A stretch of 64,000 bases of DNA, from positions 62,001 to 126,000 of the forward strand of contig CAZTOU010000002.1 in the NCBI GenBank assembly GCA_964615365.1. Direction: 5' to 3'. The notes below the pieces were generated by a model. It saw nothing but the letters and a program-made list of their open reading frames with translations. It made no database searches and had not been told where the DNA came from. This stretch comes from CAVXZE01 sp964615365. GTDB lineage: Bacteria > Myxococcota_A > UBA9160 > UBA6930. Both the position numbers and the translations under genes were made by a program. Below are positions 43,212 to 52,209 of the stretch, one piece after another (position 1 is the first letter of the stretch; each line of letters opens with the position of its first letter).

Positions 43212-44372
43212 CTAGGCCTCTCCGGTGGCGCCGCGGATCGGCGCGACCGCCCGAGGGAAGGAGCCGAAGACTCGGCAGAAATTGGCGCAGCGAGCCGCCT
43301 CTGCGAGCGCCCGCTCCACGCGCGCCTCGCTCCGGTGCCCCTCGAGATCGATGAAGAACACGTACTCCCAAGGCGCACCCTTGAGGGGGCGGGCCTGAAT
43401 GCTGGCGAGATTCACCTGGTGGCGGGCGAAGGGCTCGAGCAGGCGGTGGAGCGCCCCCGCCTCGCCCTTTCGCACGGTGAAGGCGACGGAGGTGAGATCG
43501 TTCCCGCTCGTCGCCGGGGGCTCTCCCCCGAGCACCACGAAACGGGTGGTGTTGTCGGAACGGTCCTCGATCGACTCGGCGATGACGAGGAGCCCCACGA
43601 TCTCCCCACCGAGCGAGCTTCCCACCGCGGCCACCTCCGGCTGCTCGGCCGCGAGCCGTGCAGCGGCTGCCGTGCTCGGCATCTCGAGGCACTCCACGCC
43701 GGGGAGGTGTCGCTCGAGCCAGGTCCGGCACTGGGCCAAGGGCTGCGGCTTGGAGGCGACTCGCTTCACGTCCTCGAGGCGCCCGGACTGGGACATCAGC
43801 TGGAGGGAGATCCTGAGCAGACTCTCGCCGCAGATCGAGAGCTCGGAGTCGACCAGTGCGTCCAGCGTCTCGGTCACCACGCCTTCCGTGGTGTTCTCGA
43901 CGGGAACGATCCCGTGATCCACCTCGCCGCGCTCGACGGCTTCGAAGACCTCGCGAATCGACGAGACCGCGACGCCCTCACCCAACGCACCGAAGATCCG
44001 GCGGGTGGCGAGGTGCGAGAAGGTCCCTTCCGGACCGAGGAACGCCACGCGGAGTCGCGCCTCCAGCGAGCGGGTTGCGGAGATGATCTCGCGAAAGACG
44101 TGGGGAAGTGCGGAACTCGGGAAGGGGCCCGGATTCGCCTCGACGAGGCCGGCGACCAAGTCCCGCTCACGCGCCGCATCGTACACGGGCGCGCGTCGCG
44201 ACATCTTGGACCTGCCGATCTGCTGGACCAGTCGCGCCCGCTCGTTCAACTTCTCGAGCAGTTCCCGATCCACCACGTCGATCGCTTTTCGCAAGCGCTC
44301 GATCGCGGCGGCAAACTCCGCATTCGAGTCCGACGCAGCCGTCGCAGAATCACCGGAACCGGGCTCGTTCAT
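43212..44372 (-). CDS. pheA: bifunctional chorismate mutase/prephenate dehydratase
   Basis: 386 residues from the ATG at 44372 (AAGGA four bases upstream). The AroQ chorismate mutase domain occupies about residues 20-100 (AIDVVDRELLEKLNERARL, RSKMSRRAPVYDAARE), prephenate dehydratase about 108-285 (FLGPEGTFSHLA, VPVENTTEGVV, DNTTRFVVLGG), and a C-terminal ACT domain about 295-380 (GALHRLLEPFARHQVNLAS). In the ACT domain the Phe-binding ESRP motif of E. coli PheA is replaced by QARP. First gene of the long array; strong promoter upstream at 44484-44512. Confidence 0.96.
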   Translation of the reverse strand: MNEPGSGDSATAASDSNAEFAAAIERLRKAIDVVDRELLEKLNERARLVQQIGRSKMSRRAPVYDAARERDLVAGLVEANPGPFPSSALPHVFREIISATRSLEARLRVAFLGPEGTFSHLATRRIFGALGEGVAVSSIREVFEAVERGEVDHGIVPVENTTEGVVTETLDALVDSELSICGESLLRISLQLMSQSGRLEDVKRVASKPQPLAQCRTWLERHLPGVECLEMPSTAAAARLAAEQPEVAAVGSSLGGEIVGLLVIAESIEDRSDNTTRFVVLGGEPPATSGNDLTSVAFTVRKGEAGALHRLLEPFARHQVNLASIQARPLKGAPWEYVFFIDLEGHRSEARVERALAEAARCANFCRVFGSFPRAVAPIRGATGEA

Positions 44373-44765
44373 TGTTCCTTTCGCCGCGATCCGGGCCCCG
44401 ACCACCGGCCACGGGACATCCGGTGGGTGTGGCACAGGTCCGGACTGGTGGAAATCCGCCTAACCCCTCGAAAAGATTGGTGCAATATATCCGAGAGCCC
44501 TCGGGCGGTCAAACACGGAATCGAGATTCCTTCGCGCTTCCGGGCAGTTACCGCGCTACCGCGCCAGCCGAACGGCCGCTCCGCAGCGATCTCTCAAGCA
44601 TCCGAAAAACTTGAAGATTTCTCGCTCCCGCCCTCGGGACCAGGGTTCAAGGCGCAACCCTGATCTGTCGATAGCTGCGGGGAGTCCACCTCATCGGAGA
44701 GCAAGCTCATCTCGAGTCCCCTGCTGCGAAGGCAGCCGCTCAGCGGCCTGGCCGCGAAGATCGTC
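44373..44765 (+). other. intergenic region between pheA and the diguanylate cyclase
   Basis: This is the largest gap in the window (about 390 bases). The pheA side has the sigma70-type promoter at 44484-44512 and a leader of about 105 bases. Apart from that it contains an AT-richer patch (44590-44630) and in-frame codons that may extend the diguanylate cyclase N-terminus from a non-ATG start. No RNA gene or repeat was seen. Confidence 0.5.
44484..44512 (-). promoter_or_regulatory. sigma70 promoter of the pheA array
   Basis: On the minus strand TTGACC (44512-44507) is followed after 17 bases by TATATT (44489-44484). Both boxes are close to consensus and the spacing is ideal, giving a start near 44477 and an untranslated leader of roughly 105 bases before pheA. 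Confidence 0.8.
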
Positions 44766-46391
44766 TTGGTGGTCTTCGTATCGACCCTACTGACGGCCCT
44801 GGTCGTCAGCTGGATCTCCGTGTACTCGGCGCATGGATTCCTGCGCGGGAGGATCGAGCGGGAGTTTCCCTCCGTCCTCGCCGAAACCTCGGAGAACATC
44901 GCGGGCTGGCTCCGCGAAGGCCGCTCCGAGCTGGAGCGACTCGCCTCGGACCCCTCCGTGCGACGAGCGCTGAGCCAGAGGAATCCCGCGGGGGGCAGGG
45001 AAGCCCTCTTGGACCAGGCCCTCCACCGGACCGACACCTTCGACACCCTCGCCATCGTCGATTCCTCCGGAGAGACGGTGGCGATCGCGACCCGGGGCGA
45101 TTCTCCTCCTCCGCTCGCACCGCTCGCGGTTCTGGCTGCCGAGGCGGAGGGAGCCGTGATCGGGGCGATCCCGTCTGCCGGCGATGCGACCACACCAGCC
45201 GCCGCGATTCGTCTGGTGCAGCGCAGCGGCCGGGCTCTCGGAACCCTCTGTGGCGTGTTCCACCGCAGCGGGCTCCGCGAAATGCTCGCCACCGTGGCGA
45301 TCGGAGCTGGGGGCAACGTCCTGCTGGTCGACGAATCCGGGCGGGCACAGGTCGGAGCCGCCGAGGCCGGGAGCGGAGGAGTTCCCTTGCCCGCGCAGCT
45401 TCTGGAGGCCACGCGGGGCGAGGTCCAGGACTTCCGGAGCCACGCGGGCAAGCGGATGGTCGGTGCCGCCCTGCCCCTCGGCGAGCTGGGCTGGACGCTC
45501 GCGGTGCAGCAGCCCTTCGAGGACGCCTTCAAGCCGATGATCCGGCTGGCGATGCGGCTGTTGACGATCGACCTCTCCGTCCTCCTGCTCTTCGGCCTCT
45601 TCGCCTACCGGGTGACCACGACGGCGATGCGGCCGATCGAGGCGCTCTCCAAGGGCGCCCGGCGGATCTCCTACGGCGAGCTCGACGTCGAGATCCCGGA
45701 GAGCCCGGGTGGTGATGAGATCGGACTGCTGATCCACACCTTCAACGACATGACTCGCAAGCTCCACCACCAGCGGACCGAGATCGAGCAGGCGAACCAC
45801 AAGCTCGTCGCGCAGAACGACGAGCTTCAGCAGGCCAACGAGGTCCTCGAACAGCTCTCGATCACGGACGGCCTGACCCGGCTCCACAACCACCGATTCT
45901 TCCAGGAGCACCTGACCCGCGAGATCAAGCGGGTGGATCGCAGCAGAGAGCCCCTCTCGCTGCTCCTGCTGGACATCGATGATTTCAAGCAGCTGAACGA
46001 TCAGTTCGGGCACGTCGCGGGCGACGAGCTCCTGATGGGCATCGCGCGGGTTCTCAATCAGGCGATGCGTGACAGCGATCTGCTCGCACGCTACGGCGGC
46101 GAGGAGTTCGCGGTCCTGGCCTCCAACACCGACCTCAAAGGAGCCGCCCACCTCGCCGAGAAGATCCGCACCGCCGTGGCCGAAGCCGCCTTCATCGTCG
46201 ACGACTTGATGCGACCGACGAGAATGACGATCTCGATCGGAGTCGCTCAGTACCGAGGCAGTCGAAAGCAGCTGCTTCGCGCCACGGACCGGGCCCTCTA
46301 CCGCGCCAAGGGCAACGGCAAGGACTGCGTGGAGGCCGACGATCTCGACCCATCGAGCTCGAGCTACGGGCTGCCCCCCCGGGAGACTTGA
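44766..46391 (+). CDS. membrane diguanylate cyclase (sensor-HAMP-GGDEF)
   Basis: 541 residues from the TTG at 44766. Coding-like sequence in the same frame extends upstream (PLSGLAAKIV) with no ATG, GTG or TTG, so a CTG start near 44721-44748 is possible. TM1 about 5-24, an extracytoplasmic Cache-like sensor about 30-262, TM2 about 263-285, HAMP (PIEALSKGARRISYGELDVEIP) about 290-340, a coiled linker and a GGDEF domain from about 375. The active site is YGGEEF, and the inhibitory I-site RDSD lies five residues before it. So it should be an active, product-inhibited c-di-GMP synthase responding to an external signal. The only PilZ-type protein seen here is at 6828. Confidence 0.93.
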   Translation: MVVFVSTLLTALVVSWISVYSAHGFLRGRIEREFPSVLAETSENIAGWLREGRSELERLASDPSVRRALSQRNPAGGREALLDQALHRTDTFDTLAIVDSSGETVAIATRGDSPPPLAPLAVLAAEAEGAVIGAIPSAGDATTPAAAIRLVQRSGRALGTLCGVFHRSGLREMLATVAIGAGGNVLLVDESGRAQVGAAEAGSGGVPLPAQLLEATRGEVQDFRSHAGKRMVGAALPLGELGWTLAVQQPFEDAFKPMIRLAMRLLTIDLSVLLLFGLFAYRVTTTAMRPIEALSKGARRISYGELDVEIPESPGGDEIGLLIHTFNDMTRKLHHQRTEIEQANHKLVAQNDELQQANEVLEQLSITDGLTRLHNHRFFQEHLTREIKRVDRSREPLSLLLLDIDDFKQLNDQFGHVAGDELLMGIARVLNQAMRDSDLLARYGGEEFAVLASNTDLKGAAHLAEKIRTAVAEAAFIVDDLMRPTRMTISIGVAQYRGSRKQLLRATDRALYRAKGNGKDCVEADDLDPSSSSYGLPPRET

Positions 46392-46555
46392 GCCCACCCC
46401 ACCAGCCGTGCGATCCTGCCCGCGGCCTTCCATCGAGCGGAGAGGTTCGATGGAGAGGCCGCCGATTGACAACAGAGGGCTTCGAGGAGCACTCAGGGCA
46501 GGTGAAGGCGCCGACGGTGCCCCTCTTCCGGCCCCGACCCGACGGGTGAGCGAGA

Positions 46556-47677
46556 ATGCTGAATCGCCAGGACGATTTCCCGATCCATCAGACGCCCGAT
46601 CCGGTGGCCGTACCGGCTACCGGCAACCGGAATGTCTACGACCGGTTCTTCTTCAACGGCTACAGCCGGGACGGCGCGCTCTACTTCGCCGCCGCGATGG
46701 GCCTCTATCCGAACCGGAACGTGCTGGACGCTTCCTTCAGCGTGGTGCGCGGGGGGGTGCAGACGTCCGTCCACGCCTCTCGACGGGCGCCTCTGGAGAG
46801 AACCGAGACGCGGGCCGGACCGATCACCGTGGAGGTGCTCGACGCCATGCGTTCGCTTCGCCTCCGCGTGGCGGACAACGAGATCGGGGTTCGCGCGGAG
46901 CTCCAGTTCGACGCCCGCACGGTTGCGGTCGAGGAGCCGCGTTTCACGCGGCGATTGGGAACCCGGGTGATGATGGACACGACCCGCTTCACCCAGTGGG
47001 GGACCTGGAAGGGATTCGTCGCGGTGGATGGAGAGCGCATCGAGGTCGATGCGAGCCAGGTGCTCGGCACGCGGGATCGCTCCTGGGGGGTCCGACCGGT
47101 GGGGGAGCCCGAGGGCGGAGCACCGGGCGCGACGCCCCAGTTCTTCTGGCTCTGGGCGCCCCTTCACTTCGACGACCTCTGTGCCCACTTCGACGTCGTC
47201 GAAGACGGCGAGGGGAGGGTCGAGAACCAAAACGGAAGCACCGTACCGATCCTGGCCGGGCCGCGAGACGAGAGCATCGACTACGGCGGGAATGTGGCCG
47301 AGAAGATGGTGTCGGTCTCCCACAGGGTCGGGTGGCGGCGCGGGACCCGGCGCGCCGAGTCCGCGGAGATCGTGCTGGTGCCCTTCCGGGGCGAAGAGCG
47401 GCTCATCACGCTCGAACCGATGCTCACCTTCCAGATGCTGGGCCTCGGCTACCTGCACCCGGAGTGGGGGCACGGGATCTGGAAGGGTGAGGAAGAGGTC
47501 GGATGCGAGCAGTGGAAGCTCGCAGACCTGAACCCCCTGGACCCGCGCCACATCCACGTCCAGGAGCTGTGTCGCGCCCGCATGGGCGAACGCGAGGGGA
47601 TCGGCATCCTCGAGCAGCTCGTCATCGGCCCGCACCAGCCCTCTGGCTTCGAGGGACTCTTCGACGGGGCCGGCTAG
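46556..47677 (+). CDS. conserved protein of unknown function, beta-rich
   Basis: 373 residues, no signal peptide. The sequence begins MLNRQDDFPIHQTPDPVA, followed by YDRFFFNGYSRDGALYFAAAMGLYPNRNVLDASFSVV, then long strand-rich segments with conserved-looking patterns (RFTQWGTWKGFVAVDG, DRSWGVRPVG, FFWLWAPLHFDDLCAHF, YLHPEWGHGIWKG). The overall look resembles lipocalin-like (AttH/CrtC-type) proteins found in lipid- or steroid-using bacteria, but this is a weak resemblance. The ATG at 46556 is used. Convergent with trpA (22 bases). No function is assigned. Confidence 0.7.
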   Translation: MLNRQDDFPIHQTPDPVAVPATGNRNVYDRFFFNGYSRDGALYFAAAMGLYPNRNVLDASFSVVRGGVQTSVHASRRAPLERTETRAGPITVEVLDAMRSLRLRVADNEIGVRAELQFDARTVAVEEPRFTRRLGTRVMMDTTRFTQWGTWKGFVAVDGERIEVDASQVLGTRDRSWGVRPVGEPEGGAPGATPQFFWLWAPLHFDDLCAHFDVVEDGEGRVENQNGSTVPILAGPRDESIDYGGNVAEKMVSVSHRVGWRRGTRRAESAEIVLVPFRGEERLITLEPMLTFQMLGLGYLHPEWGHGIWKGEEEVGCEQWKLADLNPLDPRHIHVQELCRARMGEREGIGILEQLVIGPHQPSGFEGLFDGAG

Positions 47678-47699
47678 TCACTGGGGACGTCCCCACTGC

Positions 47700-48512
47700 C
47701 TATGAGCGGGCCTGGGTGGCTTGGAGCGGCGCCTTCAGCTCCGAGACGAAGCGGGCGACCGCATCCACCGCGGCTTCCGCGGATGGGGCGGCCTCGATCC
47801 GGTCCACGATCGCGCTGCCCACCACGACGCCGTCCGCGAAGCTTCCCACCAGCCGGGCGTGATCGGCCGTGGAGATTCCGAAGCCCACGCAGACCGGCAC
47901 GTCGGAGTGATCGCGGATGCGCCCCACCTCGGACTCGAGATTCCGGGAGAGCTCCGTGCGGGCGCCGGTCACTCCCGTGAGCGAGACATAGTAGAGGAAT
48001 CCGCGCGTGCGCTCTGCCAGCATCTCGAGGCGGCTGTCCACCGTGGTCGGTGCCGCCAGCAGGACCGGGTCGATTCCGTGGCGCTCCGCCTCCTGGAAGA
48101 ACGCCTCTCCCTCTTCCGGAGGGAGGTCCGGCACGATGATCCCGTCGATCCCGACCTCGGCAGCCGCCCCCGCGAAGCCCTCGGCTCCCATGGCGTAGAA
48201 TGGATTCGCGTAACCCATCAGGAGCAGCGGTACGTCCACCTGAGAGCGCAGCCTCTTCACCCGCTCGAGGATGCGCCGGAGCGTTGCGCCGCGCGCCAGC
48301 GCCCGTTCGCTCGCACGCTGGATCGTCGGGCCCTCGGCGGTCGGATCCGAGAAGGGCACGCCGATCTCGATCAGGTCGGCGCCGGACTCGGCCATTGCCA
48401 GCACCAGCTCCTCGGTGGTGTCGAGATCCGGGTCGCCGCCCGTGACGAAGGGGACGAGTGCTCGCTCGCGAGCGGCTCGGAGTCGCGCGAAGGTCTCTCC
48501 GATTCTCCCCAT
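47700..48512 (-). CDS. trpA: tryptophan synthase alpha chain
   Basis: 270 residues, the usual size. TrpA cleaves indole-3-glycerol phosphate to indole. Visible: LVPFVTGGDPDLDTTEELV (Glu49 and Asp60-type residues), ESGADLIEIGVPFSDPTAEGPTIQ, LMGYANPFYAMG, GIIVPDLPPEEG and the phosphate loop VCVGFGIST. It is the last gene of the trp operon; the ATG at 48512 shares one base with the trpB stop (TGATG). Confidence 0.98.
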   Translation of the reverse strand: MGRIGETFARLRAARERALVPFVTGGDPDLDTTEELVLAMAESGADLIEIGVPFSDPTAEGPTIQRASERALARGATLRRILERVKRLRSQVDVPLLLMGYANPFYAMGAEGFAGAAAEVGIDGIIVPDLPPEEGEAFFQEAERHGIDPVLLAAPTTVDSRLEMLAERTRGFLYYVSLTGVTGARTELSRNLESEVGRIRDHSDVPVCVGFGISTADHARLVGSFADGVVVGSAIVDRIEAAPSAEAAVDAVARFVSELKAPLQATQARS

Positions 48513-49768
48513 CAGCGAGCCTCCGCGTCCCTGGGGGGGAGGATGTCGCGCACCTGCTCCGCGTCCTTGTCACCGCGACCCGAGAGATTCACCACGACGA
48601 TCGCGCCGCGGTCGAGCGTCGGCACCAGCGCGCGCAGGTGGGCGATCGCGTGGGCGGACTCCAGGGCGGGAATGATCCCCTCCTTTCGCGAGAGAAACTG
48701 GAACGCCTCCAGTGCCTCCCCGTCGGTGACCGGAAGGTATTCGACCCGCCCGGTGTCGCGAAGATGGGCGTGCTCGGGGCCCACCCCCGGGTAGTCGAGC
48801 CCGGCGGAGACGGAGTGAGCGGGGAAGATCTGCCCATCGTCGTCAGAGAGCACGATGGTGCGCTTGCCATGGAAGATGCCGGGGACGCCGGTGGTCAGTG
48901 TGGCGCCGTGCCGGCGCGTGGTCACACCTTCGCCACCGGCCTCGACGCCGATCATGCGCACGCCCGCATCCTCCAGGAAGGGATGGAAGAGCCCGATCGC
49001 GTTGGATCCGCCTCCCACACAGGCCACCAGCACGTCGGGAAGCCGACCCTCCAGCTCGAGGATCTGCTGCCGGACCTCGACGCCGATCACGCGCTGCAGG
49101 TCGCGTACCAGGGTCGGGTAGGGGTGGGGGCCCATTACCGAGCCGATGCAGTAGTAGGTGGTCCGGATGTTCGTCACCCAGTTGCGCATCGCCTCGTTGA
49201 TCGCATCCTTGAGGGTCCGCGACCCGGAGGTGACCGGGTGGACCTGGGCGCCGAGGAGCTCCATCCGGAAGACGTTCAACGCCTGCCGGGCGACGTCTTC
49301 CTCACCCATGAAGACTTCACAGTCCTGCCCCAGAAGCGCGCAGGCCGTCGCCGTTGCGACGCCGTGCTGACCGGCCCCCGTCTCCGCGATCACCCGGCCC
49401 TTGCCCATGTACTTCGCCAGCAGCGCCTGGCCGAGGACGTTGTTCACCTTGTGCGCTCCGGTGTGGGCCAGATCCTCGCGCTTCAAGTAGATCTTCGCCC
49501 CGCCGAGCTCCTCGCTCAGTCGTCGCGCGTGGTAGAGCGGCGTCGGACGGCCGGCGTAGCTCGAGAGCAGGCCGTCGAGCTCTGCGCGGTACTCGGGGCT
49601 CTCCATCACCCGCGGAATCGCGCTCTCCAGCTCGTCGAGTGCCGCAATCAAGGTCTCGGGGACGTACCGTCCGCCGTACTCTCCGAAGTACCCGGGTCGA
49701 TCTCGAGCTTCGCCCGGCTTCGACTCGCTGCGCTCGCTCTGGGCCCGCTGCCCGGCCTTCCCCGTCAA
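48512..49768 (-). CDS. trpB: tryptophan synthase beta chain
   Basis: 418 residues from a TTG at 49768, which has GAGGAGG four bases upstream and overlaps the trpF stop (TTGA). No ATG or GTG exists before the conserved start GYFGEYGGRYVPETLIAAL. The PLP Lys is in HTGAHKVNNVLGQALLAK; the GGGSNAIG phosphate-binding loop, and the C-terminal SAGLDYPGVGPEHAHLRD are present. TrpB joins indole to serine. Confidence 0.98.
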   Translation of the reverse strand: MTGKAGQRAQSERSESKPGEARDRPGYFGEYGGRYVPETLIAALDELESAIPRVMESPEYRAELDGLLSSYAGRPTPLYHARRLSEELGGAKIYLKREDLAHTGAHKVNNVLGQALLAKYMGKGRVIAETGAGQHGVATATACALLGQDCEVFMGEEDVARQALNVFRMELLGAQVHPVTSGSRTLKDAINEAMRNWVTNIRTTYYCIGSVMGPHPYPTLVRDLQRVIGVEVRQQILELEGRLPDVLVACVGGGSNAIGLFHPFLEDAGVRMIGVEAGGEGVTTRRHGATLTTGVPGIFHGKRTIVLSDDDGQIFPAHSVSAGLDYPGVGPEHAHLRDTGRVEYLPVTDGEALEAFQFLSRKEGIIPALESAHAIAHLRALVPTLDRGAIVVVNLSGRGDKDAEQVRDILPPRDAEAR

Positions 49769-50394
49769 GGAGCCTCCTCGGCCTCGCGAACCGCTTTGAT
49801 GAACGCATCGATGCGCGCCCGATCCTTTCGATACCCGTCTGCCTCGACGCCGGTCGCGACGTCCACGCCCCAGGGAGGCAGACCTCCGAGATTCAGCAAT
49901 GCCTCGCCCACGTTCTCGGGATCGAGTCCCCCCGCGAGGATGATGTCGTAGCCCTCGGCGATCAGCTCGGTGGCCTCGCTCCAGTTCCAGGGCTTCCCCT
50001 CCCCACCCCGTCCCGTCGGATGATCGAGGAGCAGGAGCGCTCCGGGGTAGGCCATTGCCGCCTCGCGGTCCGCCCCGCGCACCGCCTTGATGACCGGGAG
50101 ATCGACCATCTCCACCTCGTCCTCGGACTCGTCGCCGTGGAACTGGATCCGCTCGAGCTCGATCCGACGGGCCACCATCTCGACCTCGTTCCAGGGGGCG
50201 TCGCGGAACACCGCGACCCGTTCCACCTGTCCCGACGCCCGCTCGGCGATCGCCTCCGCCGTTTGGAGGTCGAGCTTCCGAGGCGACCCTGGAACGAAGT
50301 TCAGTCCGATCAGATCCACGCCCGCGTCGATCGCCGCGGCCGCATCGTCCGGGTGCGTCACCCCACAGACCTTGATCCGAATGCCTCCCGTCAC
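49765..50394 (-). CDS. trpF: phosphoribosylanthranilate isomerase
   Basis: 209 residues. Start block RIKVCGVTHPDDAAAAIDAGVDLIGLNF carries the catalytic Cys; Asp is in LLLLDHPTGRGGEGKPWNW; and the phosphate loops ILAGGLDPENV and GVDVATGVEADG are present. Its ATG overlaps the trpC stop by four bases. Confidence 0.96.
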   Translation of the reverse strand: MTGGIRIKVCGVTHPDDAAAAIDAGVDLIGLNFVPGSPRKLDLQTAEAIAERASGQVERVAVFRDAPWNEVEMVARRIELERIQFHGDESEDEVEMVDLPVIKAVRGADREAAMAYPGALLLLDHPTGRGGEGKPWNWSEATELIAEGYDIILAGGLDPENVGEALLNLGGLPPWGVDVATGVEADGYRKDRARIDAFIKAVREAEEAP

Positions 50395-51176
50395 ATTCTC
50401 CCCCGTAGTCGCCGAAGAGCGAGACCGACATCGGCCTCCCTCATCAGCGATTCGCCCACCAGAAAGGCATCAACTCCAGCGCCCTCCAGTCGGCGGATCT
50501 CTCCGTGGCTGAAGATACCGCTCTCTGCGACGATCAGGGCCTTCCCGGCCGCCAACGGCGCGAGCCGCTCGCTCACCCCCAGATCGGTCTCGAAGCTGCG
50601 CAGGTTGCGGTTGTTGATCCCGATCAGGTCCGCTCCCGCCGCCAGAGCGCTCTCGAGCTCGTCCTCGTCGTGGACCTCCACCAGCGCGTCCAGTCCCAGC
50701 GAAATGGCGTGCTGCCGCAGGCGCCCGAGCTCCTCTCCGGACAGGGCCGCCGCGATCAGCAGGACCGCGTCGGCGCCGCTCACGCGCGCCTCGTCGATCT
50801 GGTAGGGATCGATCACGAAGTCCTTTCGCAGCAGCGGAAGCTCCACGGCGGATCGCACCGCCGGGAGAAACTCCAACCGTCCGCCGAAGTAGCGCTCGTC
50901 AGTCAGAACGGAGATCGCCGCCGCGCCCGCCTCGGCGTAGGACCGGGCGCACTCCACCGCGTCGAAGTCGGCGCGGATCTCCCCCTTGCTCGGCGAACGG
51001 CGCTTGATCTCCGCAATGACCCGCGGCCCGGGCCCCGCCGCGAGTGCCGACCGAAATCCGCGCAGCGCTTCCCCACTTCCCCGGGCCCGTTCCGCCACCC
51101 GAGAGACCGGAGCGCGACGCTTCGCCTCGGCCACCTCGCCGCGCTTGTGCTCGAGAATCTCGTCCAGGATCGTCAT
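50391..51176 (-). CDS. trpC: indole-3-glycerol phosphate synthase
   Basis: 261 residues. Motifs: VIAEIKRRSPSKGEIRADFD (catalytic Glu and Lys), AISVLTDERYFGGRLEFL, LLRKDFVIDPYQI, DALVEVHDEDEL, and IGINNRNLRSF. Separate from TrpF, i.e. not the TrpC-TrpF fusion of enterics. Four bases separate it from the trpD stop. Confidence 0.98.
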   Translation of the reverse strand: MTILDEILEHKRGEVAEAKRRAPVSRVAERARGSGEALRGFRSALAAGPGPRVIAEIKRRSPSKGEIRADFDAVECARSYAEAGAAAISVLTDERYFGGRLEFLPAVRSAVELPLLRKDFVIDPYQIDEARVSGADAVLLIAAALSGEELGRLRQHAISLGLDALVEVHDEDELESALAAGADLIGINNRNLRSFETDLGVSERLAPLAAGKALIVAESGIFSHGEIRRLEGAGVDAFLVGESLMREADVGLALRRLRGRM

Positions 51177-51180
51177 CGCC

Positions 51181-52209
51181 TCAGTCCCGGGCGGCGATCC
51201 CGGCAGTGACCCGGATCAGCTCCTCGAGCCGCGCTGCCGCCGCACCCGAGTCGATGCTCTGGCGGGCCAGCTCGATTCCCGCTCCCAGGTCCTCGGCCGC
51301 CTCGGCCACGAGGAGTGCCGCGCCCGCGTTCAGCACCACGATGTCGTTCCTCGGCCCCGGCTCTCCGCCGAGGACCGACCGGGCGATCCGGGCGTTCTCC
51401 TCCGCGTCGCCGCCCGCCAGCGCCCTCTTCTCCACCCGCTCGATTCCGAAGTCCCGTGGATCGATGCGAAGGGTGGTCACCGCTCCGTCGGCCAGCAGCG
51501 CCGCGTGGGAGCAGGCGGTGGTGGTGATCTCGTCCAGCCCGTCGTCACCGTGCACCACCAGGGCCCGCTCGGTGCCGAGATCCCCCAGAACCCGGGCCAG
51601 CGTCTCGACCAGGCGCCCTTCGTAGACTCCGATGAGCTGACGCTTCGCGCCCACCGGGTTCAGGAGCGGCCCCATGCAGTTCATCACGGTTCGAATCCCG
51701 AGCTCCTGCCGGACCGGCGCGACGAAGCGCATGGCGGGATGGGCGCGGCGCGCGAAGAAGGGTGCGATGCCCACCTCCGCGAGAACCCTCGCCGCGTCGC
51801 CGATCGGGAGGTCTGCGTGGACGCCCAGGGCCTCGAGGAGATCGAAGCTCCCGGCTCGGCTCGACGCCGCCCGGTTTCCGTGCTTGGCCACCGGGAACCC
51901 TGCGCCCGCCACCACGAAGGCCGCCACGGTGGAGATGTTGAAGGTACCGGCGCCATCACCGCCGGTTCCGCAGGTGTCGACGGTCCGAGGGTCGACGAGC
52001 GGCGCCGTATCGGCCCGCGCCCGCAGCACGCGCGCCGCCGCGGTGATCTCCCCGACCGTCTCCCCCTTGGTGCGCAGCGCCACCAGGAGCGCGGCGATCT
52101 GCACCGAGGATGCCTTCCCGTCCATGATCTCCGCGAACGCCTCCTCGAGGACCGACGGCGGAATCTCCTCGCCGAGGGTGGCGGTCTCGATCGCTTCCCG
52201 AAGGCTCAT
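51181..52209 (-). CDS. trpD: anthranilate phosphoribosyltransferase
   Basis: 342 residues. Motifs: KASSVQIAALLVALRTKGET, VDTCGTGGDGAGTFNISTVAAFVVAGAG (PRPP-binding CGTGGD), KHGNRAASS and NCMGPLLNPVGAKRQLIGVY. The protein has no fused TrpG domain. The ATG overlaps the trpG stop by four bases. Confidence 0.97.
   Translation of the reverse strand: MSLREAIETATLGEEIPPSVLEEAFAEIMDGKASSVQIAALLVALRTKGETVGEITAAARVLRARADTAPLVDPRTVDTCGTGGDGAGTFNISTVAAFVVAGAGFPVAKHGNRAASSRAGSFDLLEALGVHADLPIGDAARVLAEVGIAPFFARRAHPAMRFVAPVRQELGIRTVMNCMGPLLNPVGAKRQLIGVYEGRLVETLARVLGDLGTERALVVHGDDGLDEITTTACSHAALLADGAVTTLRIDPRDFGIERVEKRALAGGDAEENARIARSVLGGEPGPRNDIVVLNAGAALLVAEAAEDLGAGIELARQSIDSGAAAARLEELIRVTAGIAARD

Noticed and set aside
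44369..44419. Sixteen-codon upstream ORF ending in the pheA start (ATGA) as a leader peptide
   Set aside because: It has one Trp and no Phe, no clear ribosome-binding site and no alternative hairpins, so it does not look like an attenuator. It may be chance in GC-rich DNA.
46466..46490. TTGACA as a promoter of the 46556-47677 gene
   Set aside because: A perfect -35 box, but no acceptable -10 at 16-18 bases spacing (only GCACTC), so it is not claimed.
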